From Gammaproteobacteria bacterium UBA7803 (GTDB taxonomy: Bacteria > Pseudomonadota > Gammaproteobacteria > Pseudomonadales > Azotimanducaceae): a stretch of 64,000 nucleotides of DNA. Shown here piece after piece: positions 18,499-30,388 of the stretch (the stretch's first letter is position 1; each line of letters opens with the position of its first letter). The stretch lies in assembly GCA_002480525.1 (NCBI GenBank), contig DLCH01000063.1, positions 25,853-89,852 on the forward strand, in the 5' to 3' direction. The notes beneath the pieces were generated by a model. The model was not told the origin of the DNA. It saw only the letters and a list, made by a program, of their open reading frames with translations, and did not search any database. The translations under genes were made by a program, and so were the position numbers.

Positions 18499-19681
18499 CA
18501 CCATGCCAGATAGCGAGGGCACGAGTGGACGTCCGACGCCGGAGCAGGATGTCGGTGATGCCGTGCGCGATGCGGCGCGCACCTTTGCGGCGGGTGAGCT
18601 CGCCCCCGGCTACGCGGCGCGGGAGCGGCTCGGCCGCATCGAACGGGAGCTGATCGTCCGGATGGGCGAGCTCGGCCTGATCGGTGTGGAGCTGCCGGAA
18701 CACCTCGGAGGGCTGGGGCTCGGCGCGCGTGTGGCCGGCATCATCATGGAGGAAGTGGCCCGGGCAGACATGAACGTGGCGTACGTGCAGCTGCTGGCGT
18801 CGCTCACCGGCAGCATGCTGGCGGCTTCGGCAGGCGAGCTCGCCGAGGAAGTGGTGCCCGCCATCTGCCGCGGCGACTCCCTGGTGGCGCTTGGGCTCAC
18901 CGAGCCCCGCGGCGGCTCGGATGCGGCGCATTTGTCGTTCCGGGCCGAGCGCCGGGGCGGCGGATATCATCTGAGCGGGGAGAAGACCTCGATCTCGCTC
19001 ATCGGTCAGGCCGACCGCATCCTGCTGTTCGCGCGCACGGACCCAGGCGTACCGGGGGCCGGCGGGGTCTCGGCGTTTCTGGTTCCTCTGGACCAGGAAG
19101 GCATCACCCGTACCGCCTTCGACGATGTGGGTTCCGGCGCGGTGGGCCGCGGCAGCGTGTTCTTCGACGGCGTGGCGGTGCCGGAGCGCTGGCGGGTCGG
19201 CCCGGAGGGCGAAGGTTTCCGCCAGGTGATGCGCGGCTTCGACTACAGTCGGGCGCTGATCGGGCTTCAGTGCCTCGGGGCCGCTGCCGCTTCGCTGGAG
19301 GAGACCTGGCAGTATGTGACCGAGCGCGAAGCGTTCGGGGCGCCCATCGCCCGCTATCAGGGGGTGACCGAGCCGCTCGCCGAATCCGAGACGTGGCTGC
19401 GGGCGGCGCGGCTGCTGTGCTACGAGACGTTGGCGAGGCGCGATCGCGGCGAGCCGCACACCGCGGAGGCCGCCATGTGCAAGTGGTGGGCGCCGAAGGT
19501 GGCGTTCGAGACGGTGCATCGCTGTCTGCTGACCCACGGCCACGGCGGATACAGCAAGGAGCTGCCCCATCAGCAGCGGCTGCGCGACATCCTGGGGTTG
19601 CAGATCGGCGACGGTACGGCGCAGATTCAGAAGATGATCATCGCCAGAGAGAAGGTCGGGCGCGTGGCGGTGCCGTACTGA
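18491..19681 (+). CDS. acyl-CoA dehydrogenase
   Basis: FAD-dependent acyl-CoA dehydrogenase of about 396 residues that would introduce an alpha,beta double bond into an acyl-CoA. Visible are LGLTEPRGGSDAAHL (FAD/substrate loop near residue 130), FDYSRALIGLQCLG in the third domain, and the C-terminal LQIGDGTAQIQKMIIAREK. In many family members the matching position is the catalytic Glu (YEGT); here it is Asp in GDGT, so the base may be Asp or lie elsewhere. The start is uncertain between ATG 18491, which overlaps the SDR stop, and ATG 18503. The gene precedes the ECH by 28 bases. Confidence 0.87.
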   Translation: MDDTMPDSEGTSGRPTPEQDVGDAVRDAARTFAAGELAPGYAARERLGRIERELIVRMGELGLIGVELPEHLGGLGLGARVAGIIMEEVARADMNVAYVQLLASLTGSMLAASAGELAEEVVPAICRGDSLVALGLTEPRGGSDAAHLSFRAERRGGGYHLSGEKTSISLIGQADRILLFARTDPGVPGAGGVSAFLVPLDQEGITRTAFDDVGSGAVGRGSVFFDGVAVPERWRVGPEGEGFRQVMRGFDYSRALIGLQCLGAAAASLEETWQYVTEREAFGAPIARYQGVTEPLAESETWLRAARLLCYETLARRDRGEPHTAEAAMCKWWAPKVAFETVHRCLLTHGHGGYSKELPHQQRLRDILGLQIGDGTAQIQKMIIAREKVGRVAVPY

Positions 19682-19709
19682 GGGCGCCGATCGAAACGGG
19701 AGGGGCGAC

Positions 19710-20486
19710 ATGGCCGGGATGCTGAGGTGGAGCCACGAGCGTGGGGTGGCCGTGCTGGCGCTGAACCGCCCCGAGCGCCTGAACAGCTTGTGCCTCGAGC
19801 TTCTCGACGCCATCGAGGTACGGCTCACCGCGGCGGAGGCGGCGGACGACGTGTACGCGGTGCTGATCGTCGCCGAGGGACGGCATTTCTGCACGGGTGC
19901 CGACCTCGGCGAGGTGAGCGCGCGGCGGACCGACCGGGACCGGCTCGCCGAGTTCATCGCCCGGGGCCACGAGGTGTTGCTGCGCCTCGAGGGCTGCCCG
20001 CTGCCGGTGGTCGCGGCGGTGCAGGGCTACTGCCTCGCCGGGGGGCTTGAGCTGATGATGGCGGCCGATGTGGTGCTGGCGGCGGAGGATGCTCGCATCG
20101 GCTGCCAGCACGCGCGCTATGGCCTGGTGCCGGGCTGGGGCGGCACCCAACGGCTGGCGCGTCTGGTGGGGCTTCGGCGTGCCCTCGAGTTGATGTACTC
20201 GGCGCGCTGGCTCGAGGCGGACGAGGCGCGGAGTTGGGGGCTGGTCAACGACGTGGTCCCCGCAGCGGTGCTCCACAAACACGCCCTCGAGCTGGCGTCC
20301 AAGCTGAGCGGCCGCAGCCGGACGGGCCTGGCGGCCATGAAGCGCCTCGCGCGGGAGGGGCTCGATCTGCCGCTGCAGGACGCGCTGGCGCTGGAGCGCG
20401 AGCGGGTCGTGGATGTCTTGCTCGACGGCGATGCCGCGGAAGGCCTCGCGGCCTTCCGGGAACGTCGTGAGCCGAGGTTCGGCTGA
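19710..20486 (+). CDS. enoyl-CoA hydratase/isomerase family protein
   Basis: The 258-residue crotonase-fold protein has oxyanion segments HFCTGADLGEV near residue 57 and CLAGGLELMMAADVV near 109, and the loop YGLVPGWGGTQRLARLVG near 135. It keeps the GGTQRL signature but the usual first glutamate is replaced in GWGG, so hydratase activity is likely but not certain. It is third in the SDR-ACAD-ECH operon, giving three of the four beta-oxidation steps in one unit; the thiolytic or aldolytic step would come from elsewhere. A small hairpin (AGCCGA/TCGGCT, 20470-20484) overlaps the end of the gene. Confidence 0.85.
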   Translation: MAGMLRWSHERGVAVLALNRPERLNSLCLELLDAIEVRLTAAEAADDVYAVLIVAEGRHFCTGADLGEVSARRTDRDRLAEFIARGHEVLLRLEGCPLPVVAAVQGYCLAGGLELMMAADVVLAAEDARIGCQHARYGLVPGWGGTQRLARLVGLRRALELMYSARWLEADEARSWGLVNDVVPAAVLHKHALELASKLSGRSRTGLAAMKRLAREGLDLPLQDALALERERVVDVLLDGDAAEGLAAFRERREPRFG

Positions 20487-20520
20487 TGCCGTGCCGATGA
20501 CCCGGCGCCGGCTCTGGCGT

Positions 20521-21327
20521 TCATTCACCGCGGAACTCGGGCTTGCGCTTCTCCATGAAGGCGCGCGGGCCTTCGATGGCGTCCTTCGATCGCATGACCC
20601 GGCCGGCGAGCTCGTTCTCGATGCGAAACGCGTCGTTGAGCGGTAACCCGCTGGTGCGGGTGACGGCTTCCTTGCACGCCGCCACGGCGAGCGGACCGTT
20701 TTCGGCAATTCGGGCCGCGAGTGCTTCGGCGCGGCCGAGGACCTCGGCGGCCGGCGCCACCTCGTTGATCAGGCCGATCCGGTAGGCTTCCTCGGCGCTC
20801 ATGCGATCGCCGGTCAAGAGGATCTGCATGGCCTTGCAGTAGGGGATCTGCCGCGCCAGGCGCACCAGAGAGCCGCCGGCGGGGATGATGCCACGCATCA
20901 CCTCGGAGAGCCCGAACTCGGCGTGCTCGGCGGCGATGCGCAGATCGGTCGCCTGCAGGATCTCGGTACCGCCCGCCAGCGCAAAGCCGTTGACGGCGGC
21001 GATGACCGGCTTGTACAGCTCGAAGTCGCGAAGCAGGGCTTTCTGCATCAGCGAGCGGTCAGCGAGCAGGGCCTCGTCGTGCTCGTCCTCCGGCTTGCGG
21101 GCGCCGGACAACAGCGGTATGAGCAGCCCGAGATCGGCGCCGGCGCAGAAGGCGCGGTCGCCGGCGCCGGTGAGGATTGCCACGCGCGCCTCCCGGTCGT
21201 CGCGGAAGTCCTGCCAGGCCGCGGCCATTTCCACGATCATCTGCGGACTCAGTGCGTTGCGCCGCTCCGGGCGGTTCATGACCAGGTAGGCGATGCCGTC
21301 GCGTTTCTGGTAGTCGAGATGGGGCAT
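20521..21327 (-). CDS. enoyl-CoA hydratase/isomerase family protein
   Basis: The 268-residue protein starts at ATG 21327 (AGGAAA upstream); the 27 earlier codons of the frame run through the promoter. Crotonase motifs: FCAGADLGLLIPLLSG near residue 62, GFALAGGTEILQATD near 110 and VMRGIIPAGGSLVRLARQIP near 137. It stands alone on the minus strand, converging with the preceding ECH and diverging from the BVMO at 21550, with the palindrome at 21400 between. Its exact reaction is unknown; sequence identity to the other two ECHs of the window is low, so it is not a recent duplicate. Confidence 0.85.
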   Translation of the reverse strand: MPHLDYQKRDGIAYLVMNRPERRNALSPQMIVEMAAAWQDFRDDREARVAILTGAGDRAFCAGADLGLLIPLLSGARKPEDEHDEALLADRSLMQKALLRDFELYKPVIAAVNGFALAGGTEILQATDLRIAAEHAEFGLSEVMRGIIPAGGSLVRLARQIPYCKAMQILLTGDRMSAEEAYRIGLINEVAPAAEVLGRAEALAARIAENGPLAVAACKEAVTRTSGLPLNDAFRIENELAGRVMRSKDAIEGPRAFMEKRKPEFRGE

Positions 21328-21399
21328 GGGCTGGTTTCCTTTGCGTTGCAGGAGTGATGCGGCCGTTCCCGGTTCGAATCGGCCGCGGCTCTCGAGTAT

Positions 21400-21415
21400 G
21401 ATAAGCACGCTTACG
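21400..21415. promoter_or_regulatory. 16-bp palindrome, candidate shared operator (site 4)
   Basis: GATAAGCACGCTTACG contains perfect TAAGC/GCTTA arms and matches 11 of 14 arm positions of the best copy. It lies between the divergent ECH and BVMO genes. Confidence 0.55.
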
Positions 21416-21537
21416 GACTGTTGTCAGGCGCCTGGATCCGCGGCTCCGGGACAGGACTGGAGCCTGACCGGTCCATTGTTACACTCCTGATTGGAAACCG
21501 TAAGGGTGGCAACCATCCAGAACAACGGCGTAGTTGA

Positions 21538-23163
<1,626 letters not shown>

Positions 23164-23208
23164 GCTCCACTGCTTCTCGCTGTGCCGGATCGTGATGGGT
23201 GGAATGCG

Positions 23209-23256
23209 ATGAATGTGAGGTAATGAGGTAATGAATGTAAGGTGATAGACATTCAT
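23209..23256. repeat. short direct repeats with an 8-bp inverted repeat between convergent genes
   Basis: ATGAATGT occurs at 23209-23216 and 23231-23238 (with GAGGTAATGAGGTA between) and its perfect inverse ACATTCAT at 23249-23256. The second copy and the inverse can form an 8-bp stem with a 10-base loop, a plausible bidirectional stop between the BVMO and the amidohydrolase. The segment is AT-richer than its surroundings. Confidence 0.45.
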
Positions 23257-23292
23257 GACGCGGCAACGTAGGATTTGCGTGGGGGAAGCGCT

Positions 23293-24444
23293 TCAGGCCA
23301 CGGCCTCGCCCGACATCCGCCAGCTTTCCGCGCCCGCCGGAAGATTGAACACTCGCGCCGTGTTGTCGCGCAAAATGTCCTGTTTCTGCTGCTCCGTCAG
23401 GTGCCCGGTCTGCTCGGCGATGAGCTGTTGCGAGTGCGGCCAGGTGGAGTCGGTGTGGGGAAAGTCGCTGGCCCACAGCAGGTGGCGGTGATCGATCATG
23501 TGCAGGGACTGAAATGCCGTGCGGTCGTCCTGAAAGGTCGCGTAGACGTTGCTGCTCACGTATTCGCTGGGTAGCTTCGACAGACCATTGATGATGCCGT
23601 CTTCCGCGTTGATCATCGCGGCGTGGTCCATTCGGTACATGTAGTGCGGCAGCCAGCCCACGTCGCTCTCGGCCACGACCAGCTTCAGCTGCGGATGCCG
23701 CTCGAACACCCCGCCGAGCACGAACAGTCCCACCACGTCCTGCACGGCGCGGATGATGCCGAGGAAGTTGTTCAGGGCGTGCCCGCGGGGCTTGGTGTGC
23801 AGACTGCCGGCGCGTGAGGTCAGAATGTGAAAGCAGATCGGGAGACCGAGGTCTACGGCGCACTCCCACAGCGCATCGTAATCCGGGTGGTCATAGTCCT
23901 CGTGAACCGGATCCCCCGGCATCATCATGCCGACCATGCCCATCTCCCGGGCGCGGCGGAAATCCGCCATGGCGGAGTCCACGTCCAGCACGGCGGTCTG
24001 GGCGAGTCCGAAGATGCGGTGGGGCGCCTCGCTGCACATGCTCTGGAGCCAGCGGTTGTAGGCCTGCATGCAGGCGTCCTTGTAGTCCGGCTCGCGGTGC
24101 ATGCATAGGCCCATGCCGACGGAGGCGTAGACGATCTCGGCGGCAAGGCCGTCCTGGTCCATGTACGGCAGGCGGGCGCGTCCGCCATAGGCGGCCTCAC
24201 GAATGTCGGAAAAACGGATGCGCCTGGCGCGCTCGAGGCGCTCCCGGACGCCGAACCCTGCCCCGTCGATGAAGCCGAGCGCCACCGGCTTCTTCATGCC
24301 CTTGACGACGAACGCCTCGGTGCCGTCCGGCTGTTCGACGATCCGTGGTGCGTCGTCGCGGTATTTCGGGTCGATGAAGTCGACGTAGCAGTTCGGGGGT
24401 TCGCAGACGTGGCCGTCGGCAGAAATGATGCCTCTGGGAATCAT
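23293..24444 (-). CDS. amidohydrolase_2 family protein
   Basis: The 383-residue protein starts at ATG 24444 with GGAG eight bases upstream. Metal-site motifs are SADGHVCEPPNCY near the N-terminus, ICFHIL in the barrel and ASDFPHTDSTWPHSQ near the C-terminus. It is a paralogue of the gene at 6352-7458, with matching ends and the same YMYRMDHA and GVF-RHP-LKLV-AE-D segments. It is the last gene of a five-gene minus operon (hot-dog, MBL, D-aminoacylase-like, P450, this gene). Hydrolysis or decarboxylation of an oxygenated intermediate is likely; substrate unknown. Confidence 0.82.
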   Translation of the reverse strand: MIPRGIISADGHVCEPPNCYVDFIDPKYRDDAPRIVEQPDGTEAFVVKGMKKPVALGFIDGAGFGVRERLERARRIRFSDIREAAYGGRARLPYMDQDGLAAEIVYASVGMGLCMHREPDYKDACMQAYNRWLQSMCSEAPHRIFGLAQTAVLDVDSAMADFRRAREMGMVGMMMPGDPVHEDYDHPDYDALWECAVDLGLPICFHILTSRAGSLHTKPRGHALNNFLGIIRAVQDVVGLFVLGGVFERHPQLKLVVAESDVGWLPHYMYRMDHAAMINAEDGIINGLSKLPSEYVSSNVYATFQDDRTAFQSLHMIDHRHLLWASDFPHTDSTWPHSQQLIAEQTGHLTEQQKQDILRDNTARVFNLPAGAESWRMSGEAVA

Positions 24445-24511
24445 GATTGGATCTCCGGCCAATTCCTGAAACGTCCCGCTGTGCTGCTGGGCCCTGCGGT
24501 GAGGCCAGCCA

Positions 24512-25686
24512 TCAGGCCACCCGCCTGACGAGGAGCGCCTGCGGCCCCCGTACCACCCAGGAGGGGAGCCAGGGCACCGGCGTGTCCAGCTCCGCGCGTC
24601 GCAGCAGCGGTACGAGGTGCGTCAACGCCACCCGGGCCTCGGTGCGCGCGAGATGGGAGCCCAGGCAGAAGTGCAGCCCCCAGCCGAAGCCGACGTGGCC
24701 CCGGCAGTCGCGGTCGATGTCGAAGCGATCGGGCTCGGCGAAGCGGTCGGGGTCGTGGTTGGCCGCGCCGTAACTGACCCAGACCCGCGATCCGGCGGGA
24801 ATCGTCGTGTCACCGAGGCGGGTGTCGGCGTGCACACGGCGGAACAGCCCCTGCACCGGCGAGCAGTAGCGCAGCCCCTCCTCGACCGCGCGTTCGATCA
24901 GCGCGGGGTCGCGCTCGAGCCGCTCGATCTGATCAGGGTTCGCGGCCAGCGCAGTGGCGAGCCCGCCGAGGAGGTTCGTGGTCGTCTCGTTGCCGGCGGC
25001 CAGCAACAGTATGCAATAGGACAGTACCTCGCCGGCGGACAGGCGCCCGGGCTCGCGCTCGGCGGCCACCAGCAGGCCGATCAGATCGTCGCTCGCTGCG
25101 GCGCGACGTCGGTCGGCCGCCGCCGCGAGGTAGCCGGCGAGCTCGAATACCTCGGCCAGCGCCTGTTCCCGCGCCTCCCCGGAAGCGCCGTTGATGATCG
25201 CCACCAGGCCGTTCGACCAGCGCTTGAAGTCGCCGATCCGGTGTCGCTCCACGCCCAGCAGCTCGGAGATGATGATTACCGGCAGCGGCACGGTGAACGC
25301 GCTGACGAGGTCGAATTCGGGCTCGTCCGCCACGTCGTCGAGCAGTTCGCGGCACAGCGCGTCGATGCGCCCCGCCAGCGAGCGCATTCGAGCCGGAGTG
25401 AAGCGTTTGTGCAGAATGCCACGCAGGCGGTCGTGGGTGGGGTTGTCGGATGCGATCATGTTGGCGCCGCCGAAGGCGCGTTCGAACAGGCGCTCTCGGT
25501 CGTGCTCCGAAGGCTCGGAGGAGAACACCTCGGGACGCTTGAGCACCTCTACCACCCGATCGAACGCGGTCACTGCCCACATGCCGCCGGGATCCACGGG
25601 CACTGCCTCGGCTTCGGCACGAAGCACCGCGTAGGCCGGATAGGGATCCGCCAGAAACGACGGCGACGTCAGATCCAGCCGCGCTT

Positions 25687-25690
<4 letters not shown>
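24512..25690 (-). CDS. cytochrome P450
   Basis: Bacterial soluble P450 of 392 residues. The I-helix oxygen-activation motif AAGNETTTN is at 231-239, the K-helix ExxR is EGLR at 271-274, and the haem loop FGWGLHFCLG at 335-344 carries the axial Cys342. It needs ferredoxin and reductase partners, none of which is encoded in the window. I cannot place it in a CYP family from memory. Its ATG overlaps the stop of the D-aminoacylase-like gene by four bases, so hydroxylation and hydrolysis are co-expressed. It is clearly different from the CYP153-like enzyme at 60261. Confidence 0.92.
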
Positions 25691-27383
<1,693 letters not shown>

Positions 27384-27387
<4 letters not shown>

Positions 27388-28277
27388 GCTCGTGTGCTCC
27401 TTGCGCTTTGAGGCGAATTCGGTTGGAGAGTGGCATCGAACCGGAACGTATCACCGTCGGCGACGATGCGGCCGGAGGTGGGGGAGGCGAAGTGGGTGCC
27501 GAGTACCAGCGTGTCGCGCCCGAATCGCTCGATGAAGGCTTGCCGGCTCGCCTCGGCGGTGGCGGAGTCGACGTCGGCGATGTCCTTCCACTGCGGGCGC
27601 GCGAACTGGACCGGATGGTGGAAGAGATCGCCGGTGATGATGGCGCGCTCGCCGCCGGACACGATCAGCACGCTGACGTGCCCGGGCGTGTGCCCCGGAG
27701 TCGGTACCAGGCGGACTTCCGGGGTGACCTGGTGGTCCGTTTCCACCAGATCCACGAGGTCCGATTCGATGATCGGCCGGATCGAGTCGTTCTTCGCCTC
27801 GGCCCCGAACGGATCGTCCTCGTGCTCCCAGTAGCCCCACTCCTCGCGGCCGATCAGATACCGGGCGTTCGGGAAGGTCGGCACCCAGCGGCCGTTCTCG
27901 CGCATGGTGTTCCACCCCACGTGATCCACGTGCAGATGTGTACACAGCACCGCGTCGACACCGTGCCGGGGCGCGCCGGCGGCCTCCAAACGGCTCAGGA
28001 AATCGCTCTGGCGGTGATCCCACTCCGGCAGCGGCCGCGGCTTGTCGTTGCCGATGCAGGTGTCCACCAGCAGCGTCGTATCTTCCGTGCGCACCAGAAA
28101 AGTATGAATGCTCAAGGGCACCGAGCCGTCCGCGTTGACGAAGTGCGGACGCAGCCAGGCGCTCATGGGCGCGAGGTTTTCGGCAGTCGCCTCGGGCAGC
28201 AGAAACGTCAGGTCGATGTCCTGCAGGACGTCGACCACCCGGTGAATGCTGACGTTGCCGATTTGCCAGGTTTCCAT
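27384..28277 (-). CDS. metallo-beta-lactamase-fold hydrolase
   Basis: The 297-residue MBL-fold protein has the zinc motif THLHVDHVGW near residue 110, PTPGHTPGHVSV near 186 and TGDLFHHPVQ near 209, enough for a binuclear metal site. The family includes lactonases (AHL or other), thioesterases and esterases; the downstream GTHFASPTSG supplies the last histidine. A lactonase acting on BVMO products would suit the cluster, but that is inference. Start at ATG 28277 has GGAAA upstream; ATG 28295 is possible. It lies between the hot-dog gene (35 bases) and the D-aminoacylase-like gene (four-base overlap). Confidence 0.82.
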
Positions 28278-28312
28278 GCAGGTTTCCGTTTGCATGATTG
28301 ATGGATGAAGGG

Positions 28313-29254
28313 TCAGCGCCGCGGCCGCTCAACGATTCGGTAGACCGTGGAGCCGCCGGCAACCGGCTCGCCGGCGGTCGTCACCACACTCACCTCGGAA
28401 TGAATCAGATTGCCCGTGCCGCCGGCGGCGCGGGCCCTGACCGTGCAATCCCGGCAGATCAGCGGTGCGAGCGTCTGCAGCTTGGTGTTCACGGTGGAGC
28501 CGAACAGCTCCCGGTTTCCCAGCTCCGAGGTCATCCACGCAGCTAGCGACCCTGCATGGTCCACGGCGGAGAGCAACGCGCCGCCGGCAATGCCATCGGC
28601 CTCGTCACGGGCGTGCGAAGCGCAGGGCAGGTCGAACTGCACCTCGCCGAACGACCCGCTGCGCAAGCGCCAGCCGAGCTGCGCCATGTAGGGCATGCGG
28701 CCGTCCATTTCCCGCAGTATTTCCACGTTGCGCTCGACGCATGCGGTATCCGGTTGTGGCAGGGCGCCGAGACCTCCCGAGGTGCGAGCGCCGGCCCAAT
28801 CCGACGCCGCCGGATCGGTCGGCGCCATCGGAGGGGTCTCGGCTGGAACCATCTGCGCGATGTGGTTCGCGGCGGCCAGCAGTTTGCCGTCGCCATTGAC
28901 GGCCCGGACGTGGCTGTAGACGATCTCCCGGCCGCGGCGCAGGACTTCGGCCTCGCCGAAGATGTCCTCTCCGAGTGCACCGGCGAGATAGCTGACGTCG
29001 CAGGCCAGCGTGCGTCCCAGCAGTGACGCCGTGCCGGCCCCGATGGTCGACCAGCTCGCGAGCATGGCGGCCGCGTCCAGCGTGGCGGCGATGGCGCCGC
29101 CGTGCAGCGCCCTGGCGGCCGTGGTGTTGCCCTCATGGTAAGGCAGACGCACGCGCACGGTGCCCTCGCCGGCCGAGTCCAGACGAAAACCCACCCGCCG
29201 CCAGAAGGGGGAGCTCTGCAGACGGCGCTCGAGGGTTGCTGCCGGCTCACCCAT
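28313..29254 (-). CDS. double hot-dog-fold thioesterase-like protein
   Basis: The 313-residue protein is a tandem of two hot-dog domains: residues about 1-140 with ALHGGAIAATLDAAAM near 48-63, and residues about 180-313 with GIAGGALLSAVDHAGSL near 230. Both repeats carry the PaaI/acyl-CoA thioesterase-type helix start. It would release free acids from CoA thioesters or bind acyl-CoA. It is the first gene of the five-gene minus operon and diverges from the LLM at 29351, with a 96-bp promoter region holding palindrome site 5. A fused two-domain form is less common than single-domain PaaI-like proteins. Confidence 0.78.
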   Translation of the reverse strand: MGEPAATLERRLQSSPFWRRVGFRLDSAGEGTVRVRLPYHEGNTTAARALHGGAIAATLDAAAMLASWSTIGAGTASLLGRTLACDVSYLAGALGEDIFGEAEVLRRGREIVYSHVRAVNGDGKLLAAANHIAQMVPAETPPMAPTDPAASDWAGARTSGGLGALPQPDTACVERNVEILREMDGRMPYMAQLGWRLRSGSFGEVQFDLPCASHARDEADGIAGGALLSAVDHAGSLAAWMTSELGNRELFGSTVNTKLQTLAPLICRDCTVRARAAGGTGNLIHSEVSVVTTAGEPVAGGSTVYRIVERPRR

Positions 29255-29308
29255 GGGCTTCCACGCACCTCACGATCAACTTGCCACTCGCCACTCTAGC
29301 ACCGATTC

Positions 29309-29324
29309 TGTCATCATGCATACA
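29309..29324. promoter_or_regulatory. 16-bp palindrome, candidate shared operator (site 5)
   Basis: TGTCATCATGCATACA matches 11 of 14 arm positions of the best copy and is centred in the only intergenic gap between the divergent hot-dog and LLM operons. Confidence 0.45.
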
Positions 29325-29350
29325 GCTAGACACAAAGGGGGTAGTCGCTC

Positions 29351-30388
29351 ATGAAGTTCGATCTGATGGCCGGAAACATGTCGTGGCGCCGCACCGCCGA
29401 GCTCGCCACCGGGCTCGAGCAGGCGGGCTTCTCCGGCATGTTGTTCACCGAGGCCGGGCAGGTGCCGTGGATGATGATCACCGCTGCGGCCATGGCCGCG
29501 CCCCGGCTCGAGTTTTCCACCGGAATCGCGGTCGCGTTTCCGCGCAGTCCGATGATCTCGGCCCAGGTGGCCTGGGAGCTCGCGGCGAACACCGAGGGCC
29601 GCTTCCGGCTCGGTCTGGGCAGTCAGGTGAAGGCCCACGTGACCCGCCGCTACAGTGCCGTCTTCGACAAGCCGGCGCCGCAGATGCGCGACTATCTGGC
29701 TGCGGTCAGAGCGTGTCTGCGGGCGTTCAGGGGCGAAGAGAGGCTCGACTACGAGGGGCCGTACTACCAGCTCAGCTATCTGCCGGCCCAGTGGGCGCCG
29801 CCGCGCCACGATCACGAGGACGTCAAGGTGGACATTGCTGCGGTGGGCCCGCTCATGTGCCGGGTGGCGGGCGAGCTCGCGGACGGCGTGCACGTGCATC
29901 CCATGCACTCGATGCACTACGTGCGTGAGCGCCTCTTGCCGGCGCTGCGGGAGGGAGCGGAGCGGGCCGAGCGCTCGATCGACGCGGTTGATCTGATGAT
30001 TCCGGTGTTCGCGGTGCCCGGCGACAGCCCCGAGGAACGCGAGCCGTTGCTCCGGCGTGCGCGGATGCAGCTCGCGTTCTACGGCTCGACGCCGAACTAT
30101 GCGTTCCAGTTCGACGATCTCGGTTTCACCGGCACCACGGCGAAGCTGCGCGAGCGGATGAAAGCCGGCGACCTTGAGGGCGCCCAGGCGGTGATCACCG
30201 ACGAGATCCTCGAGCACTTCGCGGTCGTCGCTCGCTGGGACGATCTGGCCGACGCCCTGTGCGAGCGCTATGCCGGCGCGGCATCGCGGCTGGTGATGTA
30301 TCTGGCGGGCGAGTCCATCGCACGGAACCCGTCCGATCTGGCGCGCTGGGGGGAGGTGGCCCGCGCGGTGACCGGGGCGGCGTCATGA
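29351..30388 (+). CDS. LLM-class flavin-dependent oxidoreductase
   Basis: The 345-residue luciferase-like protein begins MKFDLMAGNMSWRRTAELA and has GRFRLGLGSQVKAHVTRRY near residue 82-100, typical of the F420-type LLM group; F420 use cannot be confirmed and no F420 biosynthesis gene is present. GGGGG lies nine bases before the ATG. Its stop overlaps the start of the isocitrate-dehydrogenase-like gene (ATGA), opening a six-gene plus-strand operon. It differs from the LLM at 3521 and probably handles another step. Confidence 0.83.
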   Translation: MKFDLMAGNMSWRRTAELATGLEQAGFSGMLFTEAGQVPWMMITAAAMAAPRLEFSTGIAVAFPRSPMISAQVAWELAANTEGRFRLGLGSQVKAHVTRRYSAVFDKPAPQMRDYLAAVRACLRAFRGEERLDYEGPYYQLSYLPAQWAPPRHDHEDVKVDIAAVGPLMCRVAGELADGVHVHPMHSMHYVRERLLPALREGAERAERSIDAVDLMIPVFAVPGDSPEEREPLLRRARMQLAFYGSTPNYAFQFDDLGFTGTTAKLRERMKAGDLEGAQAVITDEILEHFAVVARWDDLADALCERYAGAASRLVMYLAGESIARNPSDLARWGEVARAVTGAAS

